A DNA stretch of 64,000 bases, taken from assembly GCA_036320915.1 (NCBI GenBank), contig JAXBDG010000011.1:2006501-2070500 (forward strand), read 5' to 3'. The notes beneath the pieces are model-generated. The model was not told where the DNA came from, ran no database searches, and saw only the letters and a list, made by a program, of their open reading frames with translations. The DNA is from Linnemannia elongata (lineage: Eukaryota; Mortierellomycota; Mortierellomycetes; Mortierellales; Mortierellaceae). Of this stretch, positions 55,640 through 64,000 are shown piece by piece; the stretch's first letter is position 1; each line of letters opens with the position of its first letter. A program made the translations under genes and the position numbers.

Positions 55640-58390
55640 ATGGATTCGCACCCATACTACCCCTCACCTTACCTCCACCACCCGCACAACAACTCACACC
55701 AACGACATCACCATCCAACGCCACCATATTACTCTTCTTCTTCTTCCTTCTCAACCTCATACAATCACCACCCCTCCTTCCTGCCCTCCTCTAGCCACAA
55801 GGCTTCTTCTTCTCGACATGGTCCTCCTCAAGACCATCTCCACTTTCAGCACCCCCACACCCACCAACAACAACAACAGGTGCCCCTGGTTATCAACACA
55901 AAATTTGATCCACCAATGCAACACAGCAACAATAACAACAACAACAACAACATCCAAAACTACAACACCGTTTCAGCTCCTCTTCCTCCTGCATCCTCCT
56001 CTTCAAATAACAATCTCAACTCAAAGGAGCAGCAGCAGACCACAGCACAGCTTGCTGACTTTGCAGCCCACATGGTCTGCTACCTCCTCTTTGGCCACAA
56101 GGGATCCTCCTCCTCTTCCACCAGGAACACCTGCACCCCTCCTACCTCAATCCCCGCCTCGCCATCCCATCACAAAGGATATAGCAGACACCATCATCCA
56201 TCGTCACTGTCGTGTCCTTGTGAGATCTGTACCCTGACAGACTCTTCTGCCTATCGCTCTATCCACGCAGCAGCTTCCACTGGGAGTGAATCACCTTTGG
56301 CCCCTTCGGGATCAGTACCATCAGCAGCATCATCCACCTCTTGGAACCCACAGCACAACCACCCTTACCGTCATCCTCAACAGAGTACCTCCAGCACCAG
56401 GACTCATCGGAGAATTCTGTCAGAGTCGGATATCGTCCAGCCAAGACCAATGTTTCGCAAGTTCTGTCTAGATGTCCTCTCTGCCACCTTACTCTCACCC
56501 TCGGTCATCCTCCTCTCACTCAAATATATTCAGCAATTGATGATCAACCTCAAGGATAACAACAAGACACCCTCCACCGGAGAAGGCTCCGAGTTCCGGC
56601 TCTTCACTGGAGCCCTGATCCTCGCCAACAAGTTCCTCGACGACAACACCTTCACCAACAGGACCTGGGCCAACATCACCGGGATCACTGTCAAAGAAGT
56701 CAACTACATCGAACTCCAGTTCCTCCAGGGCATCGGATTCAGGCTCTTCACCCGCTCCTACGACTACTCAGAGTGGCTCGCCAGTCTCACCCACTTTACG
56801 GGTAAATACATGCCTTCTCAGTACTTTGTCGCCTTTCAACAACAGACAGTCGCTGCGCTCTCCCCCATCTCCCCCATGGATCCTACTACTTCATCAGAGA
56901 CTGCCTTGCCTACCCCCGAGACCGTCGCTGGAGATTTGATGTTGTCAACACCGCCACCTATTATGCAGCAGCATCAAGATCGCAGATCAGCCTATGGATC
57001 GGCCAGTGTCGGTGGCCCTACTAGTCAGAGACAAGGTCAAGGGATCGATCAAAGCAGTTATCGCTCGGAGACTCCGATATCACTGTCAGCTGGAGGAGCA
57101 GCAGGACCTGTTGGAGCAGCAACCGGATCTATCCTTCCCCATTACACAAACTCGGCAAAACAGACTCTGCGCAGACCTTCGTCTGGATACCTTCTCCAGA
57201 GAGTGGCCCCTCCCCCAGACCTTATGACAACCATCGCCACCACTCTTCCTCATTCTGCTACCACCTCAGCAACACCCTCTTCCTCTTCTACTTCGTTCTA
57301 CCAGACCCAATCGCATCTCGCCACCATGGAGTACAGGCAACAACACTCCTCCACGTATATGGGGTCGTATCAGGGATCATCCGCCCCATCGTCTTCAACC
57401 TGGTCGTCGCCTTCTGCGAGTAGCACTCCCTATTCTTACCAACAGCACCCACACCAGTCTCGGTATTTGGAGACGCCTTCTCAGCCTGCTCCTCGCAAGC
57501 GGTCTGCTACCATTGCATTTGACGAGATCATGGATCGATCCCCCGGTTACGAATCGACTGGTTCCGCAGCGGCTTCACAGTTGAACCTCCACACTTCGAC
57601 ACCAGTCTCAGGAGTCTCTCACAAGCGTGTCTCTTCCAGCTCGTCGATGGTCCATATGATGGGAGAGCTCTCAACAGGCGCACCGACCATGTTCCAAGCC
57701 GGATACTCTCCCGTCCAGCAGACCTCTCGAGTTTCTAACCGTCACCAGCAGCATCTGACTCAGGCTACAGCAACGGTTCCTTCGCAGCGTGTCAGCACCG
57801 GAACTATGCCAGCACCTTATCGTGGTCAGCACCATCGCAATGCTTCAGGAAGTCATTGCATTAACATTTCGGGATACTTGTCGTTTGCTCGTGAGCCCGC
57901 CCATATGGCCGCTGTTCCTTCTCAGGCTGGAAAGATGCACCCGTTGGATCAGGAGAACGACCGCCAGTCGGTCTATCGTTCCTCGCCTTCGTTTTACCTC
58001 CCCAGCCAGCAGCAGCACCATCCTCACTCGGCAGCTACGGGAAGTTACCATGAGTACTCGGCAACAACAGCAACAACAGCAACAACAGCGGTCAGGACCC
58101 CGCCCTATTACTCTTCGCCCTCGCAAGAATACCACTACCAGCAGCAACAACAGCACCATCGCTCGTCTGGCCACTTTTATGTTCCAGAGTACCGGGATGT
58201 CGAGATGAGAGGCATGGCAGCAGGATCGTCGCCATACTACGAGATTGATCCCCGATTCTGGGCTCCTTTGGACAATTTGTCGTTGTACGCCATGTCGACT
58301 CAGGCTGCTAAACGTGTCTTTGCCCAGAGTAAGGCCCTCGCCGCCTCGACCAACCATCTCTCCGCCTATTATCCCACCACTCCCGCTTAG
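55640..58390 (+). CDS. Cyclin, Pho80/PCL-type, with long low-complexity flanks
   Basis: Single-exon, 916 residues. The N-terminal 260 residues are His/Pro/Ser/Gln-rich. LADFAAHMVCYLLFGHKG near residue 140 resembles the pre-cyclin helix of fungal PCL-type proteins. The cyclin box spans about 265-390: FRKFCLDVLSATLLSPSVIL, then LSLKYIQQL, GSEFRLFTGALILANKFLDD, NRTWANITGITVKEVNYIEL and FLQGIGFRLFTRSYDYSEWL. This is the Pho80/Pcl1 arrangement, in which the partner is a Pho85-type CDK acting in phosphate signalling, polarity or cell-cycle entry. Which of these applies here cannot be told. The C-terminal 500 residues are Ser/Gln/Tyr-rich with a short CAG/CAA array (near 58063-58090) and end YAMSTQAAKRVFAQSKALA. 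Such tails often carry phosphorylation and degradation sites. Confidence 0.85.
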   Translation: MDSHPYYPSPYLHHPHNNSHQRHHHPTPPYYSSSSSFSTSYNHHPSFLPSSSHKASSSRHGPPQDHLHFQHPHTHQQQQQVPLVINTKFDPPMQHSNNNNNNNNIQNYNTVSAPLPPASSSSNNNLNSKEQQQTTAQLADFAAHMVCYLLFGHKGSSSSSTRNTCTPPTSIPASPSHHKGYSRHHHPSSLSCPCEICTLTDSSAYRSIHAAASTGSESPLAPSGSVPSAASSTSWNPQHNHPYRHPQQSTSSTRTHRRILSESDIVQPRPMFRKFCLDVLSATLLSPSVILLSLKYIQQLMINLKDNNKTPSTGEGSEFRLFTGALILANKFLDDNTFTNRTWANITGITVKEVNYIELQFLQGIGFRLFTRSYDYSEWLASLTHFTGKYMPSQYFVAFQQQTVAALSPISPMDPTTSSETALPTPETVAGDLMLSTPPPIMQQHQDRRSAYGSASVGGPTSQRQGQGIDQSSYRSETPISLSAGGAAGPVGAATGSILPHYTNSAKQTLRRPSSGYLLQRVAPPPDLMTTIATTLPHSATTSATPSSSSTSFYQTQSHLATMEYRQQHSSTYMGSYQGSSAPSSSTWSSPSASSTPYSYQQHPHQSRYLETPSQPAPRKRSATIAFDEIMDRSPGYESTGSAAASQLNLHTSTPVSGVSHKRVSSSSSMVHMMGELSTGAPTMFQAGYSPVQQTSRVSNRHQQHLTQATATVPSQRVSTGTMPAPYRGQHHRNASGSHCINISGYLSFAREPAHMAAVPSQAGKMHPLDQENDRQSVYRSSPSFYLPSQQQHHPHSAATGSYHEYSATTATTATTAVRTPPYYSSPSQEYHYQQQQQHHRSSGHFYVPEYRDVEMRGMAAGSSPYYEIDPRFWAPLDNLSLYAMSTQAAKRVFAQSKALAASTNHLSAYYPTTPA

Positions 58391-58474
58391 GCTCTCCTTT
58401 TCTCCTTTTTTTCTTTTCGTCATCTTTTTGCTGTATTATTATTCTACTTTTCGTGCTTTCGTTAGTATTTCCTA

Positions 58475-58555
58475 TTTGAACGTGCCCAAGCAGTGATTCC
58501 AGGCGGGGTCAATGCCCCCGTGCGTGCGTTTCGCGCAGTAGGAGGCACCCCTCGT
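58475..58555 (+). other. Bacterial-type hemL (glutamate-1-semialdehyde aminomutase) fragment
   Basis: 27 codons read [19 protein letters not shown] then RAVGGTPR without interruption. IPGGVN(A/S)[13 protein letters not shown] is the conserved N-terminal block of bacterial HemL. Similarity begins abruptly at Phe and stops after Arg; no start codon, promoter or rest of the gene is present. It lies 85 bp after the stop of the cyclin gene, in its presumed 3' UTR, and is GC-rich (about 60%) against AT/pyrimidine-rich flanks. Fungi make 5-aminolevulinate with ALA synthase and do not need HemL. It may be an inserted bacterial scrap (Mortierella-type fungi host Burkholderia-related endosymbionts) or a library or assembly chimera. 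Confidence 0.75.
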
Positions 58556-58561
58556 TCATTT

Positions 58562-59270
58562 CGCCTCGTTTTCGCATTTGCGTTTCTTTCTCTTGCATTT
58601 TCTCTTTCACTCTCTCCTGTACCATCATCCTTCCAAGACAACAAAAAAAAATATCCAATTCTTCCTCTCTTACACTTACACTTACACATGTAGCATAGTT
58701 TCTTCGTTTCCTTTACGACGCCCTTCCCTTTTTTTTTTCTTTTTCTTTTTCCACTTTTTTTTTTCTTTTTTTTCTTCTAAAGTACTTTCATAGCAAGCAA
58801 AAAGTGACTTGAATAACAACAACACCTAAACAAGTACTAAACTCGATATGACTACTCGCTTTTCCATGATGTCTTTATGCTAAATGAAAAATAGTTTTTT
58901 GTTGGACTATGGATCTGTGAAGGTTTAGTGCAAAAAACAGCTGTGTAACGTGCTACAGAATAAAGGGGGGGCGATTGGTAACGTCGGTTCTTTTTTTTTT
59001 TTGCTTTACTTTGCTACAAGGGATCAGCTCGTTTGGTTGTTAATCTGTGCATGGTTATTGTCAATTCATGCGTATTTATGTGAGTGTGCCTGCATGCTTT
59101 TCCATCCGTTTCAGGCGTGAGAGAGAAGGAATGAGCAGAAGGAGTAGGACCCGTAGAGGAAGAGGGACGGCAGACCGACGAACAGGGTTGTCAACACACC
59201 CGCAGGTGCCAATACACAACTCATGAACGCCAGACATGACATCTAATATTGAACAAAGGAAAAAGAATAA
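58562..59270. other. Intergenic region
   Basis: T-rich tracts (58730-58780) and no conserved frame, except that the minus strand at 59240-59110 is open and hydrophobic (see the next gene). Confidence 0.45.
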
Positions 59271-59819
59271 TCATTGAGTAATGACACCAGCAGCAACACA
59301 TGTCAATTTTTTCAGATTTTCCGGTTGTCTACCCAACCCAACCCAACCAACCTGGATAATAAGTAGGGCAGAGCCAGTAACGATAAAGCAGCCAAGACCG
59401 GCCATCCCCACTCCTATAACCAAACACCCCACTGGTAACGTCCCGGCAACCAAACACCCCCACATCCCCAACCTTTCGACCGAACCGGGTGGCTGGGAAA
59501 CGTATAGGTTGTGAAAGTATCGGATGAGGGGGGAGATGTAAGTTTCGATGAGAAACTCTGCAGTGATTTTTGAAAGGGCATATCTTGTAGTTTCTATCAG
59601 TTTTATGGATGAGCCTTCGGCGAGGGTTTCCATTAGAGTTGTGGGTTCATGGTTATGGGTGTAGGTTAGGGGGAAGGTTTTGGGGTTAGAAGGGTCGTTG
59701 GTTGAGGTGCTGGTTGATGGGTCGGAGGTAGAGTGGGTAGAAGTGGACTTGCGACGGTTGGTATGGTTGTTGGTGGTGTTGTCTTTGAGCTTGGAGAACA
59801 TCTTCAGTTTTGGGGCCAT
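59271..59819 (-). CDS. Hydrophobic membrane protein, possibly LDAF1/promethin-like
   Basis: 182 residues as an uninterrupted frame. The N-terminal 60 residues are hydrophilic, Ser/Thr/Asn-rich. After an amphipathic middle (LSKITAEFLIETYISPLIRY) come two closely spaced hydrophobic segments: GCLVAGTLPVGCLVIGVGMA and CFIVTGSALLIIQVGWVG. Downstream on the same strand, 59241-59110 encodes another hydrophobic stretch (MSCLAFMSCVLAPAGVLTTL then FVGLPSLFLYGSYSF) directly after an ATATTAG acceptor. A second exon is therefore likely, though I cannot fix a good donor. Four hydrophobic segments arranged as two hairpins fits the promethin/LDAF1 group that works with seipin in lipid-droplet formation, but this is shape, not sequence, evidence. 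Confidence 0.5.
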   Translation of the reverse strand: MAPKLKMFSKLKDNTTNNHTNRRKSTSTHSTSDPSTSTSTNDPSNPKTFPLTYTHNHEPTTLMETLAEGSSIKLIETTRYALSKITAEFLIETYISPLIRYFHNLYVSQPPGSVERLGMWGCLVAGTLPVGCLVIGVGMAGLGCFIVTGSALLIIQVGWVGLGRQPENLKKLTCVAAGVITQ

Positions 59820-60108
59820 ATCAGGAGAAGAGGTCAGGGATGTTGGTCTTTTTTTTTTAGGGTTTTTTTTTGTGAGATCGAGAGATTGGATTGCTGAGAA
59901 AGGGAAAAGAGAAGAGAAGAGAAGAGAAGAGAAGAGTGAGAGAATGAGAGGAGGGAGGTTGGTTTGTGCTGTCGTAATGAAAAAGTCAAAGAAAGAAATA
60001 AAAAAAAAGGTGAAGAGTAACTTTTGGCATTAACAGGAGAGAAAGAGGATAGACCCCGTCATCCTTTCCTCACTGATCAAAACGCGACGACGCGTTTGTT
60101 CGCCATTT

Positions 60109-60126
60109 TTTTTTTTTTTTTTTTTC
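60109..60126. repeat. Poly(T) run
   Basis: T run in the intergenic stretch 59820-61143, which otherwise shows T29 at 60464-60492 and a (GGA)n array at 60882-60927. No convincing gene is seen in this 1.3 kb. Confidence 0.7.
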
Positions 60127-60459
60127 TGTTGAAATTTTTCGTCATCGCCGCTTTTCATTACTTACTTCAGTGTCATTCAGGGATCTATATCATGCGAAAC
60201 ACTCAAAAGTAACCCCACCTAGCCCAAAATGTGCATAGCATTTTTATCGGGCTTGTATAGTAGGTGACTAGCAAACAACAAATCTCCAAAAAATGACCCT
60301 TTTGCTATGTGAGACATGCAGCTATGTGCAGCCTTATCCTTCTATCATCCTCAGCGTGAGTGAAAAGCAAGCATTGGTTGCAAACAAGGAAGATAGTTGG
60401 AAAGGATAAACAAGGGGTGTCTGAAGGAAAGTATAGAAACGCAGAAAGGTGAGGGTGTT

Positions 60460-60492
<33 letters not shown>

Positions 60493-60881
60493 GGGTGTGT
60501 GTGTGTGCCCAAATAGCGGATTATATCCTCAATCAGTGCATGCACTCTCATCGCCACCAATTCCTCTTCCTGTCTCCAGACAAGATACCACCCTCACCTC
60601 CGTTTCAGCGCAATCTCCACCACCACCACAGGGGATTTACAAAAGGCCTACACTGCGACCTCGTCTACGGGGCAATACGCATTTCATTCTTGCACAACTT
60701 TCCGAATATTAAAGAGTGCGAGGCGATTGTATTCTAAGGGTGATTCGATGGCTCAAAGTCAGTTTGTGAGGACGTTAGGTGCGAGGATGGCGCTGAATCG
60801 GGTTTCTAATGTGGAGTATCACTGTCGGAATATGTTTGTTGACGTTACTGCTACCACTTATAAGTTGCTGCTTTGAGGGAG

Positions 60882-60927
60882 AGGAGGAGGAGGAGGAGGA
60901 GGAGGAGGAGGAGGAGGAGGAGGAGGA
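60882..60927. repeat. (GGA)n microsatellite, about 15 units
   Basis: Uninterrupted GGA trinucleotides between 60882 and 60927. Confidence 0.9.
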
Positions 60928-61143
60928 CTAGAGGGAGTTTTCTCTTAGTTTTAGCTTTGCAAATATATCATTTCTTTTTCATCGACTTTGGGGATACATG
61001 TCTAATGGAAGTGTGCTTTTATTTGGTAGCTCTACGCTTTATGTGGGTAAAGATGAAGAAAAAAAAATGAAGTATGGAGCCAAAGAGTAAGATGGAGAGT
61101 CAAAGGAAAGTCCGGAAAAGTTAAGAAATAGAAAATGCCCTGT

Positions 61144-62018
61144 TTAGAAGCCCTTGACGGTGAGCCACTGGCGGACATCATCCATGACGAGGCCCTTGAG
61201 GATGACCTGGTTGCTGCGTTCGTTCACACGGATCTCTGTGTTTGGGTAAGTCACCAACAAATCTGTCTTCAACGCCTATTATTCAATTGAACCAATACAT
61301 AAGAAATAAGGGGAGTATTAGTCAAACAGTCCATCAGCTCTCACTTTTTTTTCAAGAGGATCTCCTCCTTTCGTGAATATAAAGTCGGTGCTTACGGTGG
61401 CGTTGCCTTGGATCTTGCGGATGATGGTGAGAGGGCGGGTACCAGCGTTCTTGAACTCAGAGTAGACGGGGAGCTGACCGGCCTTGGTGCGTTCTACAAA
61501 GTATGTCCTTGGCAATGTGGTCGTCTTTGTTGCTGATACTGCTGGTGCTGCTGCTGCTGCTGATGTGGATGTGGCAGTTGTGCTTGCCGCGGCTATATAG
61601 GTTGAAAGATTCCGGTGCGAGAAAAAATGACGTTAGGTCTTGGGTAACGTATGTTATTAGGTGTGATGTTGGTTCCTGATTCCTTTTGGCTTTTGTGGTG
61701 GACTTCTTGGGGGTGTAGCTTTGAAACGGAAAGTCATGGTTTCCCCACTTCTACTCTGGATCCCATTATGTCGCCATGTTCTGTTGGAAGCATTATTGAC
61801 TCTCAATAACACCATGCTCCCGAGACGGCGGATACTCCTGTCCTGTGCTCCTGCTCTCCCGATACGATAAAACGGCCCTGGTTCAGAGCACGGAAGCATC
61901 CTTGTTATCGTTTGTATAGTTGTTCGTCTGTCTTCTTGTATTACCATCGAGCGAGGCTGCGGATGTGGAGAAGGTGCGGATGGTGCGGGCGACGAGCTGT
62001 CTTGATGCGGCGAACATG
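61144..62018 (-). CDS. IMG2: Mitochondrial large-subunit ribosomal protein mL49 (IMG2 family)
   Basis: Three exons: 62018-61946, 61592-61396 and 61275-61144, with donors GTAATA and GTAAGC. Phases agree and the sum is 402 nt, 133 residues. Exon 1 is a mitochondrial targeting peptide (MFAASRQLVARTIRTFSTSA). An Ala/Thr-rich linker follows, then the conserved domain: LPRTYFVERTKAGQLPVYSE, LTIIRKIQGNAT, ALKTDLLVTYPNTEIRVNER, and the C-terminal VILKGLVMDDVRQWLTVKGF. The pattern of a Y-x-V-x-R-T start, a K-I-x-G turn and a closing GxxxxxVxxWL is that of mL49/Img2, a structural protein of the mitochondrial large ribosomal subunit needed for respiration in yeast. Confidence 0.9.
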
Positions 62019-62896
62019 GTTGTGTGTGTGATTGTTGTTTGATGTAAGTGAATGAGATGTGTTGATCAGTGTGTCCGAAAGGTGTTGTTGTTCAGAAGGA
62101 ACAGGCTTGTGACTGTGATATATTTGGGTACATTTGGACTGACATTTGATGTGTAGCCAATCAATGGTGCCCCAGACCGTGCTTTTTTGGCTTTTCTTGA
62201 GGCCAGGGAGCAGGGAGCGTGCACGGCGCTTTTTTTCTTGCCTGGTGCCTGGAATATCGAGGAAGCAGGAGGAGAGGCGACATGGTAGAGAAGTAGCAAT
62301 GGTCATTGAGAATTGGCAGATATAGACGACTTGTGGTCGTAAAGCAGGAGGAGAAAGGATATAGGAAGTATAATTGACAGATCCGGGTCCTGTTTGTCAG
62401 TTTGTTTGTTGTCATGACACTCGTGCGCGATGCCTCACGTTCGTGTGTATATTTGTGTGTATGTGCCATGGTTTACGAAAAAGTGTGAAGTCATTAAACG
62501 CTCCTCCGTTTGCCCTTTTCACCGTCCGTCCATCTTCTCTCTGTCCCTTGCCTCGTGTCTTTTTCTCTTTCTCCTACCCCTTTCTTTATCTTCTTCTCTT
62601 CTTTCTTCCTTCTCTTTCTCCTTCTTCTTACACCCCTTCCACCTTCCACTTCAACTCCCCTCATACTACTACTACCCCTACTCACTTCACTTTATCCCTT
62701 CACACTTCCACAGACAGAAACAAAAACACTCTTTCCTTTAGTCCATGCATCCACCGAATCTCATCCTCAACCACCACCAGGTCTTCTCTCGCCACTAAGC
62801 GTCTTCTCTCTCTCCTTCTTCACTCTCTCATCCCTTCCTTTCACACAGTCGACACTCTTTGCCACCACACCTCACTCTCATACTAAGAAAAAAAAG

Positions 62897-64000
62897 ATGG
62901 ACTTTGACTTCCCGCTGATCCCACTGTTGCCTTTGCCCATCACCCTCGTCCCCGCTGCAACATTCGCAGCCCTCGAGAACAGTCATCAAGGCCCGCAGTT
63001 CCAACCCGGCTTCGTCTCCTCCGTCTCCATCGGTATTTCCTCCAGGAACACCAATGGCAACAGCAACAACAGCTACGTCAACAACTCGGCAAGCTCATCC
63101 TTCTCCTCGTCGTCCATCACCAGCAGCAGCTATGACCACCCAAGCAACTACCCTGGTTACGCCACCAACGGCAGTAACACAAGCGCTTCGTCACACCTGT
63201 CGGATCAGGAGTGCCTTGGAGCTATCGTTGACGCTCTTGGAGAAGCCTCTGCCAAGGTAACCCTTTTGTTGCAGTTGATGACAATATGTACCCACGCAGC
63301 CAGGCGCGATTGTGCGCTTTTATGGTTGGCAAAGGAAGGAAGGGCCCGGTGTCTTACAAGCTTGTTATTTACCTCGTGTCAAATTCAAAAACAACTAAGC
63401 GAGGAAAAAAAACCCCACGAGATGTATACTCACACTCCTTTTTTTTTATCTTTCTTTCATCCGATGACGATGGTACATGCTAGGCGCAAGAGTTGCCGAC
63501 GTCGATCACGCAACGATTGAGGCTGGCAAAGAACCCTACACAGCGTGTGTACATCCTGAGGACAGGACTCGACAGTGGCGAAGACCAATGGCTGGACCAG
63601 CTCGAGATCGGATCGCCTCTGATGCAAGAGTCTATCCGTAAGAGCATTGTTGACAGGAACGGATCCATGTCATCATCATCACCTGGAAACAATAATTACG
63701 GTAATGGACCTTCTAGGAAGACCAACAGCAACCCCGATCTGTCGCCCTCGTCGTCTAGTCCGACTTTGTCGTCTCAACAGGAGGAAGAGTCTTCTCAGAG
63801 AAAGAATCCGAGGACCCGGAGCGAGGAGAAGGGAGTCTATGTCGCAGGAATGCTCAAAATGGGCGAAAAGAAGCTGTTCATCGTGGTAAGCTATGCAATC
63901 CTCCACATGTGTGTCGCACTTTTATCGTATTTTTGTCTTTAGTGTTTGTCTTTGTCTCTTTGTCCCGACAGACCTACATGCATTTGTCTGCAGCACGGCA
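62897..64000 (+). CDS. Ser-rich protein of unknown function, 3' end beyond window
   Basis: Three exons seen: 62897-63256, 63484-63885 and 63972 to the window end, all phase 0 (donors GTAACC and GTAAGC, TAG/CAG acceptors). The start MDFDFPLIPLLPLPITLVPA is short and hydrophobic. A Ser/Asn-rich region follows, then a more conserved-looking segment, LSDQECLGAIVDALGEASAK joined to AQELPTSITQRLRLAKNPTQ and RVYILRTGLDSGEDQWLDQL. After another Ser/Pro-rich linker comes YVAGMLKMGEKKLFIV and the beginning of exon 3, TYMHLSAAR. I do not recognise the family. The frame is open further upstream, but the ATG preceded by AAAAAG is the best start. Confidence 0.65.

Noticed and set aside
60748..60876. 42-codon frame starting MAQSQFVRTLGARMAL
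   Set aside because: Stop-free and not low complexity, but no homologue is recognised, and there is no visible leader or splice context; it may be a remnant exon.

Overview
The window looks like nuclear DNA of a filamentous fungus, most likely Mucoromycota close to Mortierellaceae (inference). Genes carry short introns with GTAAGT/GTATGT donors, CT-rich promoters and TATA boxes about 150-210 bp before the ATG. The 3' end of a eukaryotic LSU rRNA is present. The gene set (Sel1 repeats, UNC93-like transporters, alternative NADH dehydrogenase, mitochondrial mL49, Pho80-type cyclin, small secreted proteins, hAT transposon) is fungal. No species can be named from sequence alone.

Layout. 1-7.3 kb is a nest of insertions. 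A FAR1-like gene (minus, runs off the left edge) and a broken Sel1-repeat gene (plus) flank a TTCGAA-rich element. A complete 5601-bp hAT transposon sits inside that element, with 227-bp terminal inverted repeats and a perfect 8-bp target duplication. Its five-exon transposase is itself broken by a tiny palindromic insertion whose removal restores the frame. 7.4-11 kb holds a decayed acidic-protein gene and two tandem GNAT acetyltransferases. 11-15.5 kb is gene-free. 15.5-20 kb has two tandem UNC93-like transporters. 21-25.4 kb holds a foldback repeat, a second fragment of the acidic family, a frameshifted Gly/Asp-rich pseudogene, and the intact acidic-family gene. 26-29.1 kb has gene remnants, a 26-bp minisatellite, a small cysteine-rich secreted protein and an isolated LSU rRNA 3' fragment.

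31.7-34.5 kb encodes a large secreted collagen-like repeat protein. 34.8-39.2 kb is a graveyard of unassignable exon remnants. 40.8-45.2 kb has a secreted His-Lys-Pro repeat protein and an N-formylglutamate amidohydrolase-domain protein. 47.0-49.5 kb is a five-exon mitochondrial NADH dehydrogenase. 49.9-51.2 kb has nuclease-like gene remnants. 55.6-58.4 kb is a long cyclin, with an 81-bp bacterial-looking hemL (glutamate-1-semialdehyde aminomutase) fragment just after its stop. 59-64 kb has a membrane protein, mL49, and the start of an unrecognised Ser-rich gene cut by the window end.

The genes do not form one pathway. The notable themes are layered mobile-element damage, a family of secreted low-complexity proteins sharing one signal-peptide design, and short foreign or displaced fragments (hemL, LSU rRNA) in unexpected places.
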